Assembly: GCF_009727055.1 (NCBI RefSeq)
Contig: NC_052354.1
Span: 34,822,591-34,886,590, forward strand
Origin: Benincasa hispida
Taxonomy: Eukaryota; Streptophyta; Magnoliopsida; Cucurbitales; Cucurbitaceae
Reading direction: 5' to 3'
Length of the DNA: 64,000 bases
The notes under the pieces were generated by a model that did not search any database, was not told the origin of the DNA, and saw only the letters and a list, made by a program, of their open reading frames with translations. The number at the start of each line of letters is the position of its first letter. Positions within the stretch are counted from its first letter, which is position 1. A program made the translations under genes and the position numbers. Of this stretch, positions 48,621 through 61,080 are shown one piece after another.

Positions 48621-48720
48621 CACAACCCTTCATTGGTTAATAACTTAGTTATAACACCCCAGGAGTTTTTTTTTTCAAGAATGAACTTTTGAGGATGAAA
48701 GTTCTTTGAGGAGGGAAGAA
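48621..48720 (+). other. Gypsy 3' internal end and polypurine tract
   Basis: TTTTGAGGATGAAAGTTCTT, then TTTGAGGAGGGAAGAA (about 48704-48719), directly before the LTR start. This is the standard polypurine tract of chromovirus-type plant gypsy elements. Confidence 0.75.
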
Positions 48721-50189
48721 TGTAACACCCCACACATTTTTTAGTAATAATGTAATTTCAGTAACTTTATTATTTGGAATTTCAGTAATTGTTATTAGTT
48801 GGAGGGCATTTTTGGAATTTTTGACTTCAAGTGTAAGTGCGGGAATTTAATTGTTGGCATGAAATTATTCAAATTGGAAATTTATGGTAGGAATTAATTT
48901 TCTTTTGAAACGAAAAAGAATTTAATAGTATAAAATGGAAAGGAATTAAATGTAATTATATTTATTTCCTTTTTTGTTTTATTATTATTATTATTATTAT
49001 TTATAAAAAGTCAAACCCTACCCCCCTTTTCTTCCTCACGCACCTGCCAACACCCCCCCTCAATTTCTTCTTCCTCCAGCCGGGATCCCAGCCGCTTGCC
49101 GATCATCTCCATCGCCCGCATCTCTCTCTCTCTCGGAAACCATCGCTTAACAGTGCCGTCCGCGAGCATCAATGACCCAAACCGCGCGACTCTCCCTTCT
49201 TAGTCGCGTGTCCACGCCCCCTCGTTGCCGACTCTTCACACCGGGGTTTCGTACATCTCCGCTCATGCCGTGTCGGTCGTTGTTGACTCTCAGCCGTCTG
49301 TGGGTGCCATATCTAAGGTCATGCACATCCTCCGTTGTTCGTGGGTTCGGTGTTGTTGCTGATCCGTCCTGTCATCCGATGTCGCTTCTTCGTCCAGCGC
49401 CGCCCAGCTCCTACCGTCGTCGCGGTTGCTTTCACATCTCTTTTGGGTAAGATTCTTAGTTTTAGGTGTTTTCCTGGAAGTTTGGGTGTGGTTTGTTTTG
49501 GAATAATTTTGGTTAAAATCCGTTATGTTTGGACTTTCAGAAGCGAGATTCAGAGGATTTTGAGGGCGTTGCTCATCGAGAAGGAGACTGATTTTTCGTC
49601 AGGAATTGTTAAATTTGGGTGAGTAGTTGGGCTGTTTGTATTTTGGGTTAAGGGTACCTATAAAAAAATAAGTTACTAATTCGGGACTAAAATCATGTTC
49701 AGATTAGTGTTTTGGTATGAGTTCTAAAATCTGCTAAGAGAAAATTTTGGAGTCGAAATCTTGCGAGTTTAGTTTGTATAATTTTTGGTGACCGTCTGAT
49801 TAAATTTGTATGTTGGGTCCTGATTCCAAAGACTGAAATTTAGTATTATGTCTGTATTAGGTGGCTTAAATCAAGGTTTATTTTGTTGGAGAGCATTGAT
49901 TGGGCTAATTTTAGATTTAACTTTGATGTAAGTAATCTTACTATTGGAATTGCCCACGGGCCAGACATTAGATGTATGCTAGCATGATAAATGTATGTTA
50001 TGGCGAATGTTAGCATGATAGACTGATAGTATACTATGATCAAAGTATGTTCTGGTACGAGATCTGAATTATTTATTTATACACATAGACACTTGAATAC
50101 TAGTATGAGATGGTATGTGCTTCTATATGGTTGTATTTGATCTGATGATGTTGCGGTATACATGTATGTTGTAGAACCATGATGTTGAG
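48721..50189 (+). repeat. Chromovirus-type gypsy LTR, end missing
   Basis: Starts TGTAACACCCCACAC after a polypurine tract, so it is a 3' LTR start. Includes CT-rich stretches (49010-49140). Homologous to 37052-38855 from 49189. At about 50189 it stops mid-LTR (…ATGATGTTGAGG) and pol coding sequence begins, skipping the LTR end, primer site and gag. Confidence 0.85.
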
Positions 50190-51510
50190 GGCTTTATGGC
50201 CTGGGGCTTTCCAGACGTTTTTCCAGAGGATCTTTTCGGACCGCCCACGCAGGAGGAGATAGATTTTGCTATTGAGTTGGAGCCAGGCACAACTCTCATC
50301 TTGAAGGCTTCATACAGGATAGCCTCGGCAGAGTTGAAGGAACTGAAGGTCCAATTGCAGGAGTTGTTGGACAAGGGTTTCATACGCCTTAGCGTGTCAC
50401 CATGGGGTTCACCTGTTTTGTTTGTGAAAAAGAAGGATGGATCGTTACATCTGTGCATTGATTACAGAGAGCTGAACAAAGTGACCGTCAAGAACAAGTA
50501 TCCCCTTCCCAGGATTGATGATTTGTTCGACTAGTTGCAGGGAGCTACGGTATTCTCTAAGATTGATATTTGGTCAGGATACCACCAGCTGAGAATAAAG
50601 GACAGTGACATACCCAAGATAGCTTTTCGTTCGAGGTATGGACATTATGAGTTCATAGTGATGTCGTTCGGTTTAACGAATGCACTGGCAGTATTCATGG
50701 ATTTGATGAATAGTGTGTTCAAGGAATTCATCGACACCTTTGTGATTGTTTTTATTGATGACATCTTGGTTTATTCCAAGACAGAGGCCGAGCATGAGAA
50801 GCACTTGCGGAAAGTTTTGGAGACGTTGAGGGCCAATAAGTTGTATGCAAAGTTTTCTAAATGTGAATTTTGGTTGAAGCATGTGTCCTTCCTAGGGCAT
50901 GTAGTATTGAAGCAAGGTGTCTCTATGGATCCTGTAAAGGTTGAGGCAGTTACGAGTTGGGCTCGTCCAACCACAGTCAATGAGGTGCGCAGTTTCTTGG
51001 GGTTAGCAGGCAACTATAGACGCTTTGTAAAGGACTTCTCTTGCATAGCCGATCCATTACCTCAGTTGACTCGGAAGGGAGCAACATTTGTTTGGAATGA
51101 GGCTTGTGAAAACAGTTTCTAGGACTTCAAGCAGAGGTTAGTTTCAGCCCCAGTTCTTACAGTACTGGATGGATCAGGTGGTTTTGTCATTTACAATGAT
51201 GCGTCCAAGAAGGGGTTAGGATGCATATTGATTCAGCAGGGCAGAGTAGTTGCTTACGCTTCACGTCAACTAAAGAAGCATGAACAGAATTATCCCACGC
51301 ACGACTTGAAGTTAGCAGCAGTGGTTTTTGCTCTCAAAATCTGGAGACATTACTTATATTGAGAAAAGATACAGTTCTTCACGGACCACTAGAGTTTGAA
51401 GTACTTTTTCACTCAGAAAGAGTTAAACATGAGGCAAAGAAGGTGGTTAGAGCTGGTGAAGGATTATGACTGTGAAATTTTGTACCACCCGGGAAAAGCA
51501 AATAGAGAGA
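50190..51510 (+). pseudogene. Gypsy (chromovirus, Tekay/Del-like) RT and RNase H
   Basis: Starts near [11 protein letters not shown], the linker before RT, then [23 protein letters not shown] and [15 protein letters not shown] at 50532 interrupts PRIDDLFD and [11 protein letters not shown]. The catalytic box is FIDDILVYS (about 50752-50778), then [12 protein letters not shown]. After a stop at 51120 RNase H continues with [40 protein letters not shown] and YHPGKAN at the end. The RNase H stretch has two further stops. pol resumes in another piece at 57486. Confidence 0.92.
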
Positions 51511-51513
51511 GAT

Positions 51514-54500
51514 GTTCCTTGATGATGAAGGCAAAAACTCATCATATTGACAAATTTCTACAATGAAGAGGAATGATTAAAGCCATGGATGAAATATAGA
51601 GCTTCCGAAATAATAAATCTAGAAGCTCCTCATTGCAAGAGCCCTAAACTGATGAGCTTAAAAGGTGAAAACCGCAAAAAACAAAAAAAGATTGTGAACT
51701 ACATTATGACTGATCCATATTCATTATAAAAGGATGGAAGCAGCTTTGAAGGAAACTTTAAGGTTAAGTAAAAAAAAAAAACAATTTAAAACTATATTAT
51801 GACAATGATCATTTTTTTAAAAGATACGTAGGCGATTTAAAATACAATTTAAGCTCAATCTATCAAACACTTTCACCAAAAAAAAAAAAAAAAGCAGAAA
51901 AATAAAAAGGAATGAACAGCAATCACCCTGCGTGTGGTACTACAAAAATTGATTGTTTGTTCATTCTACTAAGAGTGCAACTCTAAATTGAAGATTTGTT
52001 CCAAATCTCTACTGGAGGTAGTACAATAAATGGAGATGTTTCATCTACTGGGGAAACAGCAATAAATGAAGATGTTCATCCGTAGTAAAGATGTGACTAC
52101 AAATAAATTGAAAGAGGCATGTAGTCCTACACAATCCTACACTAGTTGGATGTGTACAAAAGGTCTTTTCGTTAGAAAATTCAATTGTTTCTTTTGGCTC
52201 GTTTAAAATAAAGAAAGCCAATGTTGGGCATTGCTTCAAGTTCGCAGGCATGCATTCCGCCTAAAGTTCGACTCTTCATCTTCAACTATAAATGTTCTTT
52301 CAAAATTCAAAGTTAGAGGTTTTTGTCGATGCTCTTAAATTAAGGACGGAAGCTTTGTTGATGCTTCATCAAATACAATTTCGGAAAGGATTTGGTCTAT
52401 GCTTCATCAAATTTAAGGCTCATAAGGTTTACATTGTTGCTCTTTCATTTCAAGGTTTAAGGGCATTTCTTTATCTTTCAATATTGGGGGGCTTTGCTCA
52501 TATCAAGTGGCATTCCAACCTCAAATTAAATGGTCTGGGCTCACACTTTACTTCAAGCTTGGATAGCGGGAGATTAAGAGGCCTTTGCGGGGACGATGGC
52601 AATCTTCAATCAAGTGTGAAAGATTCGTCGATTCTTTTCAAATTCAAGTGTGGAAATTCCCTGGGTGCTTCATCGAGCTTAAGTTTGAAGGGATAAGTCC
52701 AATGCAATTGGTGAAAAGATAAGTCTTGCTTCATCAAAGTCTAATCTACATGGGATCTACCTCATACCAAGATCAACTTTAGTTCACTTCGCTCTATCTC
52801 ATATGCGAGATCAACCTCGATCCACCCGGCTCTGCCTCATATGCGACCTAAATCAATTATTCATTAGAGGGCACAATGGTAAGCTTAAGGAGAAAAGATG
52901 TAATTCAGGGGTAAAAACGGTAATAATCTGGCTGAGGTTACGAATAACTTGTGAAGGATCAACTTATCGATGACGTTATATCAAATGGACATGATAATAA
53001 TCTACAGTGAGGAGAGTGCAACTACAAGCCATAGTGTACGACCTGTTAGTTAACAAATGTTGATTAACCTAGCTTAAAAGTTTGGACCTGTTAGTCTCGG
53101 ATCGTTGGACGCGCCATGATCTTTGTAGGTCCAGTCAGGTCTCCACTTGCTAAGCTCACTACGGGAAAAATTGAAAAACAGGTGAAATGGGGAATTTGAA
53201 ATGTTCAAATTCAGTCTTTAAGAAAAATTATATTTTATATAGATATAAATTTAACAATTAATTAATTAATTTTGAAGAGTATGTTTTAAATAAAATATTA
53301 GCATGAAAGTGTTTTAAAAATTGATTTTAAATGTGATTAATCAAAATTAGGTGTCAAGTCAATTTTAATATGTGACATTAATATTTATTTATTAATTAAG
53401 TATTTTCTAAAATTTGAAAATGTATTTCATTTTTTTTTAATAACAAAATTAATTAGTGGAAAAAAATCCAATTGGTTGGATTTTTGCACTAACTATGTGG
53501 ATTAATGAAGTGTTTCATGCTAGGCTTGACACCTACATTAGTTCATGAAATAATGGAGTTTGGAGGTGGAATGCCATGGCAAGAAGGGTTTTTTTGTGCA
53601 TGTGTTTTGTTTATAAATAGGTTTTGATTTTTCCACAAAAATTAAATTCTAATGCTTTCTTTGACTTTTGACAATTATTCTTCCACAAACTCTCTTTGAC
53701 TCTCCAAATTAAATTAGTGAAATTCCCCATAGTTCACTAAAGAGAATCAGTCCCACAGACCATGTTCTTTCAACCGAAGAATAGCGAGGATTTACCATTA
53801 GTGGTGGGCAATTGCTCACGGAGACCGAAGATACTAGTGGAAACTAACAAAGGTTTGTATTTCTAAATCTCTTTGCTATGCTTAAATCCTTAACTTATTA
53901 ATGTAATTAGAGCGTTAATGATTCGCATTGCTTTCGCTATGCATACTTCTTTTTGTTCCATCAATTGGTATGAAGAGCAATGCTTATAACGTTCTGTTGC
54001 ATTGGTGGGTGTTATTCATATGATGAATGTTTTGTGGAAAAAGTGGATATATTACGGTTTTGATATTTGGTTTTCTCATTAATTTATTGAATGAAATTGA
54101 AATTGGCTCCACATGTATATGAGGCTTTAAATTGTGTTGAAAGGGTCCTGTAATTTTATGGAGACATTTAGAGTCCAATTAGGCCCTTCATTTGTTCAAA
54201 AGAGATGGTAGAAACTCAAGCTAGCCGAGAGAATTGGGAAGAAACACTCACAATCGGATTACATGCTTCGGATCGTTTTTTTAACTTAACCGACCCGACC
54301 GGTGTAGTGCAGTGCCTAGACGCATAAAGTAAGCTCAAGACCTGGGGTTCCGAACCGTCATTGACCGACCCGATTCGGTGGATACGCGTGCGCACTGCCT
54401 GCTCACGTCCAACCGACTCATCGCCGCGTCGACCCACTTCGCAACCCGCGTCCTTCACTCGTTCCAGTGACCCGCACGTTCAATTTGGTGGGTCCAGCTA

Positions 54501-57112
54501 TCCAATGGTCTAAACTGTCCAGTTCGACTTGGTTGAGCCGTTTTGAACCGGTTTAACCTAGTTGTTTGGAGTTTTTTTGGAGCCGATTTGAATGGTTTTT
54601 CGTCGGTTTCGGTTAGTTTTCAAAGTTTGAGGCTTGGTTTGGGGGTGTTGGCTTGCTTAAATTATGTATAATTTAGTATTTGTTTGTTTTAATGCCAATC
54701 GGTCCACTTTTAAATGTTGTTTAAGTATTTATGACATGTGATGTATGATATTGTTTTTATTATGTTGTGCATAAGTAATGCCATATAATTTAAAACCTCC
54801 ACCATAGGTAAGCATATGGCATGCATTTGTTAATATGTTATAGATATTATATGTATGTAGTATGCATGCTTAGAATTTATAATTTAATATAAAGTGTTAT
54901 ATTTAAGCATGGATTTTCTTGTAAGGAAGTATGTTATGGTGAATGTTCTAGGCTTATAATTGTTTTATAAATTGTTTTATAAATTGTATAAAAATAGTAG
55001 ATTTTAAAATATATTAACAAAGAAAATTGCATCTCAGCTTGGGTTAATTGGTGCAATTCATTGACTTCTTTTTAAGAGTTAAAATAGTCGTTACTGTAAC
55101 CAAGAGTTGTTTTACTTCCAGGGAGATCTTGTCTAAGATTGGGGACTTTAAGTTGACGGTTTACGGAACAACCTCCTACCTGGAGATCAACTGGCGTCTT
55201 AAGTCAATAACCTAGTTTTATTGAGTATGCGTGAGTGCTGTAAGGCAATAAAATTGGTTTTATTTCACCTAGATAACATAGGTTAAATCCCCGGTAAAGA
55301 GTTATAATCTATGAAAAATTTTACCCTAGACTTAGGTTGTATAAATTAGCCGGTTAATAACAAGTTAGTAACCTGCCTTTTTATAAAAATAGAATACATT
55401 AAGTGGGAATTAATAATATATGGAGATATATTATTTTAGCTCTCATGTCTTCTAAAGTTACAACTGTGAGATCCATGCTCGACTTTCGGAGTTGCTATTT
55501 TGGGACACCTCCTTCGGAAAAGTGCTTGGCATTGGTCAATAACAAGGTGAATAGGGAGTATTCATAGTAACCAACTATTCTTTATATAGACTTATTCATT
55601 GCATAGAAGATGGCTGGACATGGAATGATGTAAATTTTTTGGAGAATCCACTAACTCAAAAACAATTTCAAATTTTTTATTTTTAATTAAATAAAATATA
55701 TTTATTATAATTTCAGTTTTTTTAAATTTAATTCAATTAATTAATAATAAAATACATTCTAATATTTCCATTTAATATTAAATAATTAAAATATCAATTT
55801 CCCCCAATAGATTCAAATTCTTATATATTATAATCATAATTAAATATTAATTGATTCTCATGGAATTTGTTTAATTTACATTAATTAAACGTTTTATACT
55901 TGATCACTCATATACAAATCAATGAAACCTCATTAGAACTGTTTGAACATATCTCAAATTCATAACCTAATATTCATCAATCAATACTCAATTTGTATTC
56001 ATTTATGAGACCTAAGTAGAGGGACTAATGGCCTATAAGACTCTAATGTTTTCACAATTAATTAATTGTTGTAACACTTCTTTAAACGAATTAATTACTT
56101 TCGTTAACCACTTAAGACATACTACTATAGCTCGATAGTTGCGTGGAATGGTCAAATGTGTTCTGATTTTGTCCAGATGGGTCTGATTCCTGATCATTTT
56201 CCGTGTCGGTGACATGCAAGGGGGGGCGTCCTATATAAAGTTTGTATAGACCTGACCCACGAAGTGTTTACGTTTTATTATATAACACCGTTCATGACAA
56301 AGAAATTCATTTCACGTAGATGACTAGGTAACATGAGCTCAATCCTGAGTGGTTGGGAACTCCTAACCATGGGGGCGGTCTTTTGATTTGTATGGGTGCG
56401 AATGGCCAGATCGGCCAATTCAAACCTACATTTTGGGGATTCGTCTGTTTGGGAGCTGGGAACCCAACTACACAAACATGGAATTCGCTTCTTCCTGGGC
56501 AGGGGTAGTAAGATAGATAGCTTCCCTAAGGGCTGATCCAAAGGCCTTTGAACGATGTGGCACACACAATCTTCTCTTGGCCCGAGAGGTGTTCTATAGT
56601 TGGACTATGTTATTGGTATCAATTAGAGGTTTAGTGGTACTTAAGGAGTGAGATGTAAGTATAGAGCATAAAGGTATTTGGCCCAGTTGTCCTTTACGAG
56701 CATTTTGAAGGGTTATCGTAACTCTGAATTGGTTTATCCGTGGACACAGAAATATACCTGTGGTAAGAGAGTTTCAACCTGTTGGTCTTTAGTGGAATGC
56801 CTGATAGTTACGGATGGTGGTCTCGTGGCTAAGAGTTTAATCACTATTCAATGGGACTATTTGGAGCTTCGAGCCAACAGGTCCATTAGGTCCCTGGGTA
56901 GGCTTGGATAAGTAAAAGAGAACCAGTTTTGGGTTAATTTGAGATGTTTCATTGAGAAAGAGGAAGTTCGCCGATTATATATGAATAATAATTGGACTGG
57001 TTAATTTTATTATGATATAATGGCTAAAATGTATTGAGATACATTATTTGGGAAGGAAAATTAGATATAATATGAATTTAAATCAAGTAGAGGAGAAAAT
57101 ACTATAGTAGAT
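51514..57112. repeat. Indel-rich copy of 42091-47563
   Basis: 5599 bp against 5473 bp in the cleaner copy. The order of parts is the same throughout: gypsy-2 gag tail, tandem repeats (to about 52850), copia LTR (to about 53958), primer-site remnant, leader (to about 55570), inverted LTR fragment, plus-strand LTR fragment. Differences are mostly single-base insertions and some deletions every 10-30 bases. The primer-site remnant TGGTATGAGAGCATGC, for example, becomes TGGTATGAAGAGCAATGC. It begins abruptly inside the gypsy pol. Confidence 0.93.
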
Positions 57113-57460
57113 GTGATATCAAACTATAGGGTTAAAATATAATATGATTAATACTTATTAATGTAAATTAATTGATTATTATATGATAAATTAAATCAAA
57201 ATTTTACGGTTCGACGTGGGTTGTAGGGCAGGCGTAGGTTAATGGTACGATGAATTAAAATGAAAAGTGTTTTCATTTTGAAGTTGCCCGTCGTTCGATC
57301 GCTCGATAGAGAAAAGAGAGAGCGTGCTGGTGTTTCCTAAAACGATATTGCCTTAAGAAAATCGAGGACTGGTAAACGATAGCTCTCTCTGCTTAAACAT
57401 CGTCCACGTCGCGCCTAAAACAGATCGCACACTGATGCATACACAATCCCATAAGCTTCT
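57113..57460 (+). repeat. Copia LTR continuation
   Basis: Continues the LTR where the cleaner copy hits its N. AT-rich, then a part with GTTCGATCGCTCGATAG and AAACGATAGCTCTCTC, of the same style as 4250-4440 and 58011-58130. Ends at a gap. Confidence 0.6.
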
Positions 57461-57485
57461 NNNNNNNNNNNNNNNNNNNNNNNNN
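57461..57485. other. Assembly gap of 25 N
   Basis: Run of 25 N, the same size as the gap at 30536-30560. Confidence 0.99.
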
Positions 57486-58010
57486 AGTAGTGGTAGATGC
57501 TCTAAGAGAAAGATGGCTCATTCAGCACCCTCATTACCAGATAGCACTCACTTGTGCAGGGAACTGGAGAGGGCAAAAATTGGCAGTGGCCGTCGGGAAA
57601 GGTCACGTCATAGTTAGTCACAGTTGTCAGTGAACCGAAGATTATTGATGTGCAGCGAGACGTGACCTTATCTGGAAGAGAGAGCTTTGATTAGGGTGGA
57701 GTCAGGGCCAATAGATGGTCGGAATTCTCATTTTCAACGGAAGGTGGCCTCTTTATAGGAAGGGCGTTTGTTGTGCCCTGCAGTTAGTTTGATATTAAAG
57801 ATGATTTGTTGTCAGAGGCTTATAATTCCTTATTTTGATTTACACGCACACCCCGGCAGCACCAAGGATGATCGCGGAAACTGAACGTTTATACTTGGTG
57901 GATGATATGAAAGAGGTTGTAGGAGGATTTGTCAGTAAGTGGCTTGTGTGCTAGCCAAGTGAAAGCCCCGAGGAAAAACGAGCAGGCTTTTTGCTACAGC
58001 CACTTGAGTG
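57486..58010 (+). pseudogene. Gypsy pol: RNase H/integrase linker and zinc-binding region
   Basis: Encodes VVDALREKMAHSAPS at the start, which in complete chromovirus pol follows YHPGKAN (the last motif at 51500). Frame-broken parts then read LCRELERAKI, a remnant of LYFD-LHTHPGSTKD (about 57830-57870) and YLVDDMKEVVGGFVSKWLVC (57890-57950), the integrase zinc-binding region. It ends near 58010, where LTR sequence starts. The catalytic integrase core is missing. Confidence 0.8.
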
Positions 58011-58554
58011 TACCTAAACGATCGCATAGTGTGCCGATTTACGTACGATCGTATACCTTTTCCTAAACGATCATTTAGTAAATCCTACCCGATCGTGTTG
58101 CTTCTCCTAAACGATAAGCAGTTTGCTATGCGACAACGTCTTTTTCCCTCCCATTTGCTTATTGCATACACGATTCGTGTTTCCTCTTTCCTCTACCAAA
58201 TTCACCAAAGACCACCCTTTAGGTTTTCACTTCGAGAATACTCGGGGCTCTTTAGTGGTGGCGTCATCCCCGTTGCAGTCGTAAGTTTGTGTTGTTCGTT
58301 CTGTTGTTGTTCACGCTACTACTGGGCATTGGTAGATCACGTGGAGGTTTTCCACTGCTTTAAGTGCTGAAGTTTGAAGAGCATCTTCAACTGGTATGAC
58401 ACTCTTTCTCTTGTTATTTTCTTGTTCATAGCATGTCGATAATTAGTGTTTGTTTGCATAACTATTTTATTGAATGTATAATGTGTATTTCGGTAACGGT
58501 GAGATCGGAGCGATCCGAATGTGCTCATGAAACTCTTTGGTAAGAGATCCTTCA
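58011..58554 (+). repeat. Copia-4 5' LTR, 3' part
   Basis: Contains AAACGATCGCATAG, ACGATCGTATACC and AAACGATCATTTAG at its start. Ends GATCCTTCA at 58554, two bases before a perfect primer site. The upstream part is replaced by gypsy DNA or lost at the gap. Confidence 0.8.
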
Positions 58555-58556
58555 AT

Positions 58557-58572
58557 TGGTATCAGAGCCAGG
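58557..58572 (+). other. Copia-4 primer-binding site (tRNA-iMet)
   Basis: TGGTATCAGAGCCAGG, the canonical plant initiator-tRNA primer site, intact. Confidence 0.95.
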
Positions 58573-60236
58573 TTGTGATACTTCGATTTCATCTGTTGCA
58601 ACGAAATGAGATTTACATTCATGGTGGGTGCATTTCTACTCTGGTTTAATAGTTAAATTTTGCTGTGGATGTGCGGATTACTGGATGTTTTTGGTATGAT
58701 TAGCCTCAGTTTGATTTAGATCCTTTTACATTTGGGATTATTTGTAAAGGCCCCTGCGTTTTTGGGCATTAATAATCGTTATCGAGTCTGTATTCAAAGT
58801 TTATTTGAAGTTTTGAGTCGTTTGCCGAAGAAATTCTGGACAAGCGTTACGGTTCTTCAAAGAAGGAGGCGATCTAGGGTTGATCGCATCGTGCAGAAGA
58901 TGTTCTACGCGATCATTGTTGATCGCATCGTAAAAAAGAAGGAGTACGCGATCGTTGTTGAATGCATCGGTTAAACGATGAGGTATGCGATCAAGTGTTG
59001 ATCGCATCATTTTGACGATCGGGTATACAATCGAAGAGTATTGCGTCGTGTAGACGATGAGATGCTCGCGGATTGCTTAACGCGCGGGCACGCTAGATGA
59101 TCGTTTAGGCCAGCAAGCTTCATCGCTTAGTAACTGACTAAAGGATCGCTTAGAATCACAAGGTAAGTCATTTACCTGGTTGCACGCATCGTGTAGATGA
59201 TGAGATGCTCATGTATCGTTTAAAGCATGCATGCTAGATGATCGTTTAGGTCGGCAAGCTTTATCGCTTAGTAACTGACTAAACGATCGCTTAGTAATAC
59301 ATGATAAATCTTTTATCTATCATCGTGCTATGCGATCGCATAAACGATCAGGCTTCGCAGCCTCGTCGTTGTCTACGCGATCGTTTACTTATGTTTCTAT
59401 CGTCTAGTGCGCACTGAATGATCGTCTACCTACTGAAGTTTACTAGACGATGAAGACCTCTGACGGTTCAAGACCCGGTTCGCCTGTGAACCAGTTTGCT
59501 CGATGGAAAAAGTAAAAGATAGGGTTTTTCATTCCGGTTTTTGTAAAGGTTCATCCCGGTCCATTAATCCTTTATTTATTACATGTGATGTATACTTTTT
59601 ATATGTCATATGGTATACACATATAGTAAATCCCATCTTAGGTTTTGCAACGGTCATGCATTATCTCTTTATTGTAATTGTTATAATTTACAGAAGCATG
59701 ATTTAATTATGTAAGAGCATGCTCATGCATCATATAATATAAGAGTTATATTTATGCATGCATAAAAAGTATTGACATGCATCATCTTTATATTATAATT
59801 TTTATAGTATAAGGGTGAATTGGTGATGATAGCATGTTTGCTTGTTGTTACGCGTTTTAGTTATATATAGTAATGATCGGACATTGGCATGAAAGCATGA
59901 CTACATAGATTACTTTAATAAATGTTTATAATGCCTCGTGTAACGCAATGTTTTTAGGTTGTTCTTTTTACCAACGTTAAAGAGAAATTAAGAACTAAAA
60001 AGAAATAAGAAAGACATGCATGCTCACTAGGTTTAATTCATGGTTTTAAAAGTTGTTTAAAAATTTTGTCACATAGACCTAGACACGATTCTAATACGAT
60101 TAGCCCCTATGCTTTAATCTTGTTAATCAGTTTAATAGATAAATTGGCTAATAAAAGGTTTAAATTGTGCAAAATCTATCATAAGGACTTTTGTCTAAGG
60201 TGGGTTTGTCTAGGCTGGGTATTTAAAGTTGACAGA
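58573..60236 (+). other. Copia-4 untranslated leader
   Basis: No gene. Dense in ATCGCATCG and ATGATCGTTTAG words between 58870 and 59460. The later AT-rich part ends GGCTGGGTATTTAAAGTTGACAG, matching the leaders at 33000 and 45603, before a gap. Confidence 0.7.
59043..59326. repeat. Tandem duplication, 142-bp period, in copia-4 leader
   Basis: GCGTCGTGTAGACGATGAGA at 59043 and GCATCGTGTAGATGATGAGA at 59185 start two units. Both contain GCTAGATGATCGTTTAGG, GCAAGCTT and ATCGCTTAGTAACTGACTAA. The copies differ by substitutions, so the duplication is not recent. Confidence 0.85.
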
Positions 60237-60630
60237 NNNNNNNNNNNNNNNNNNNNNNNNNNNNNNNNNNNNNNNNNNNNNNNNNNNNNNNNNNNNNNNN
60301 NNNNNNNNNNNNNNNNNNNNNNNNNNNNNNNNNNNNNNNNNNNNNNNNNNNNNNNNNNNNNNNNNNNNNNNNNNNNNNNNNNNNNNNNNNNNNNNNNNNN
60401 NNNNNNNNNNNNNNNNNNNNNNNNNNNNNNNNNNNNNNNNNNNNNNNNNNNNNNNNNNNNNNNNNNNNNNNNNNNNNNNNNNNNNNNNNNNNNNNNNNNN
60501 NNNNNNNNNNNNNNNNNNNNNNNNNNNNNNNNNNNNNNNNNNNNNNNNNNNNNNNNNNNNNNNNNNNNNNNNNNNNNNNNNNNNNNNNNNNNNNNNNNNN
60601 NNNNNNNNNNNNNNNNNNNNNNNNNNNNNN
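60237..60630. other. Assembly gap of 394 N
   Basis: Run of N inside the copia-4 leader. Confidence 0.99.
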
Positions 60631-61080
60631 GAATAAAGTTACTGCGCATCGCCTCGAGGCACCCTGGGAGTGTCCCCCTAAAGGATGGCAGTTTTGCGCA
60701 TTTCTTTATTTGATCTCCTGTAAGAGGATTAACTTAGTCTCTTGTCCTAATCTACTTCTTCCCTACGGTGGGCTCATTAGGGTGGGACTCTGGCACCGAA
60801 AGCGAGGGGTTAAACTTATGCGGAATAGTTAAAGGTTAATGATTCTGGACCGAAAAATGGTGGCTGTTAGGTTCAATTCAAAGAGTTAATTCTACCTAAT
60901 GGTTGAGAATGTCTCATCCCAGTGAAGGGGCAACTGATCACCCCACCGGTGGCGTTTGTCCTACCTCACTAGGGCATCATTGCAAAATAGAAGTCTATAA
61001 CTTAGGGTACTTGAAACTGTTTTGCAAAACTGATTGGTTTAAAAGTGTTTTAGCAAGTCTAATAAAGTTTTGTTCGTATT
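60631..61080 (+). other. Copia-4 leader, distal part
   Basis: Non-coding sequence between the gap and the first readable Gag residues. The N-terminal Gag codons seen in the minus-strand copy (31900-31990) are missing. Confidence 0.5.

Noticed and set aside
53955..53975. Second primer-binding site in the noisy copy
   Set aside because: It is the indel-bearing version of the site at 44443-44455, not an independent element.
60066..60713. Long open frame of 215 codons
   Set aside because: It runs through 394 N and has no support.
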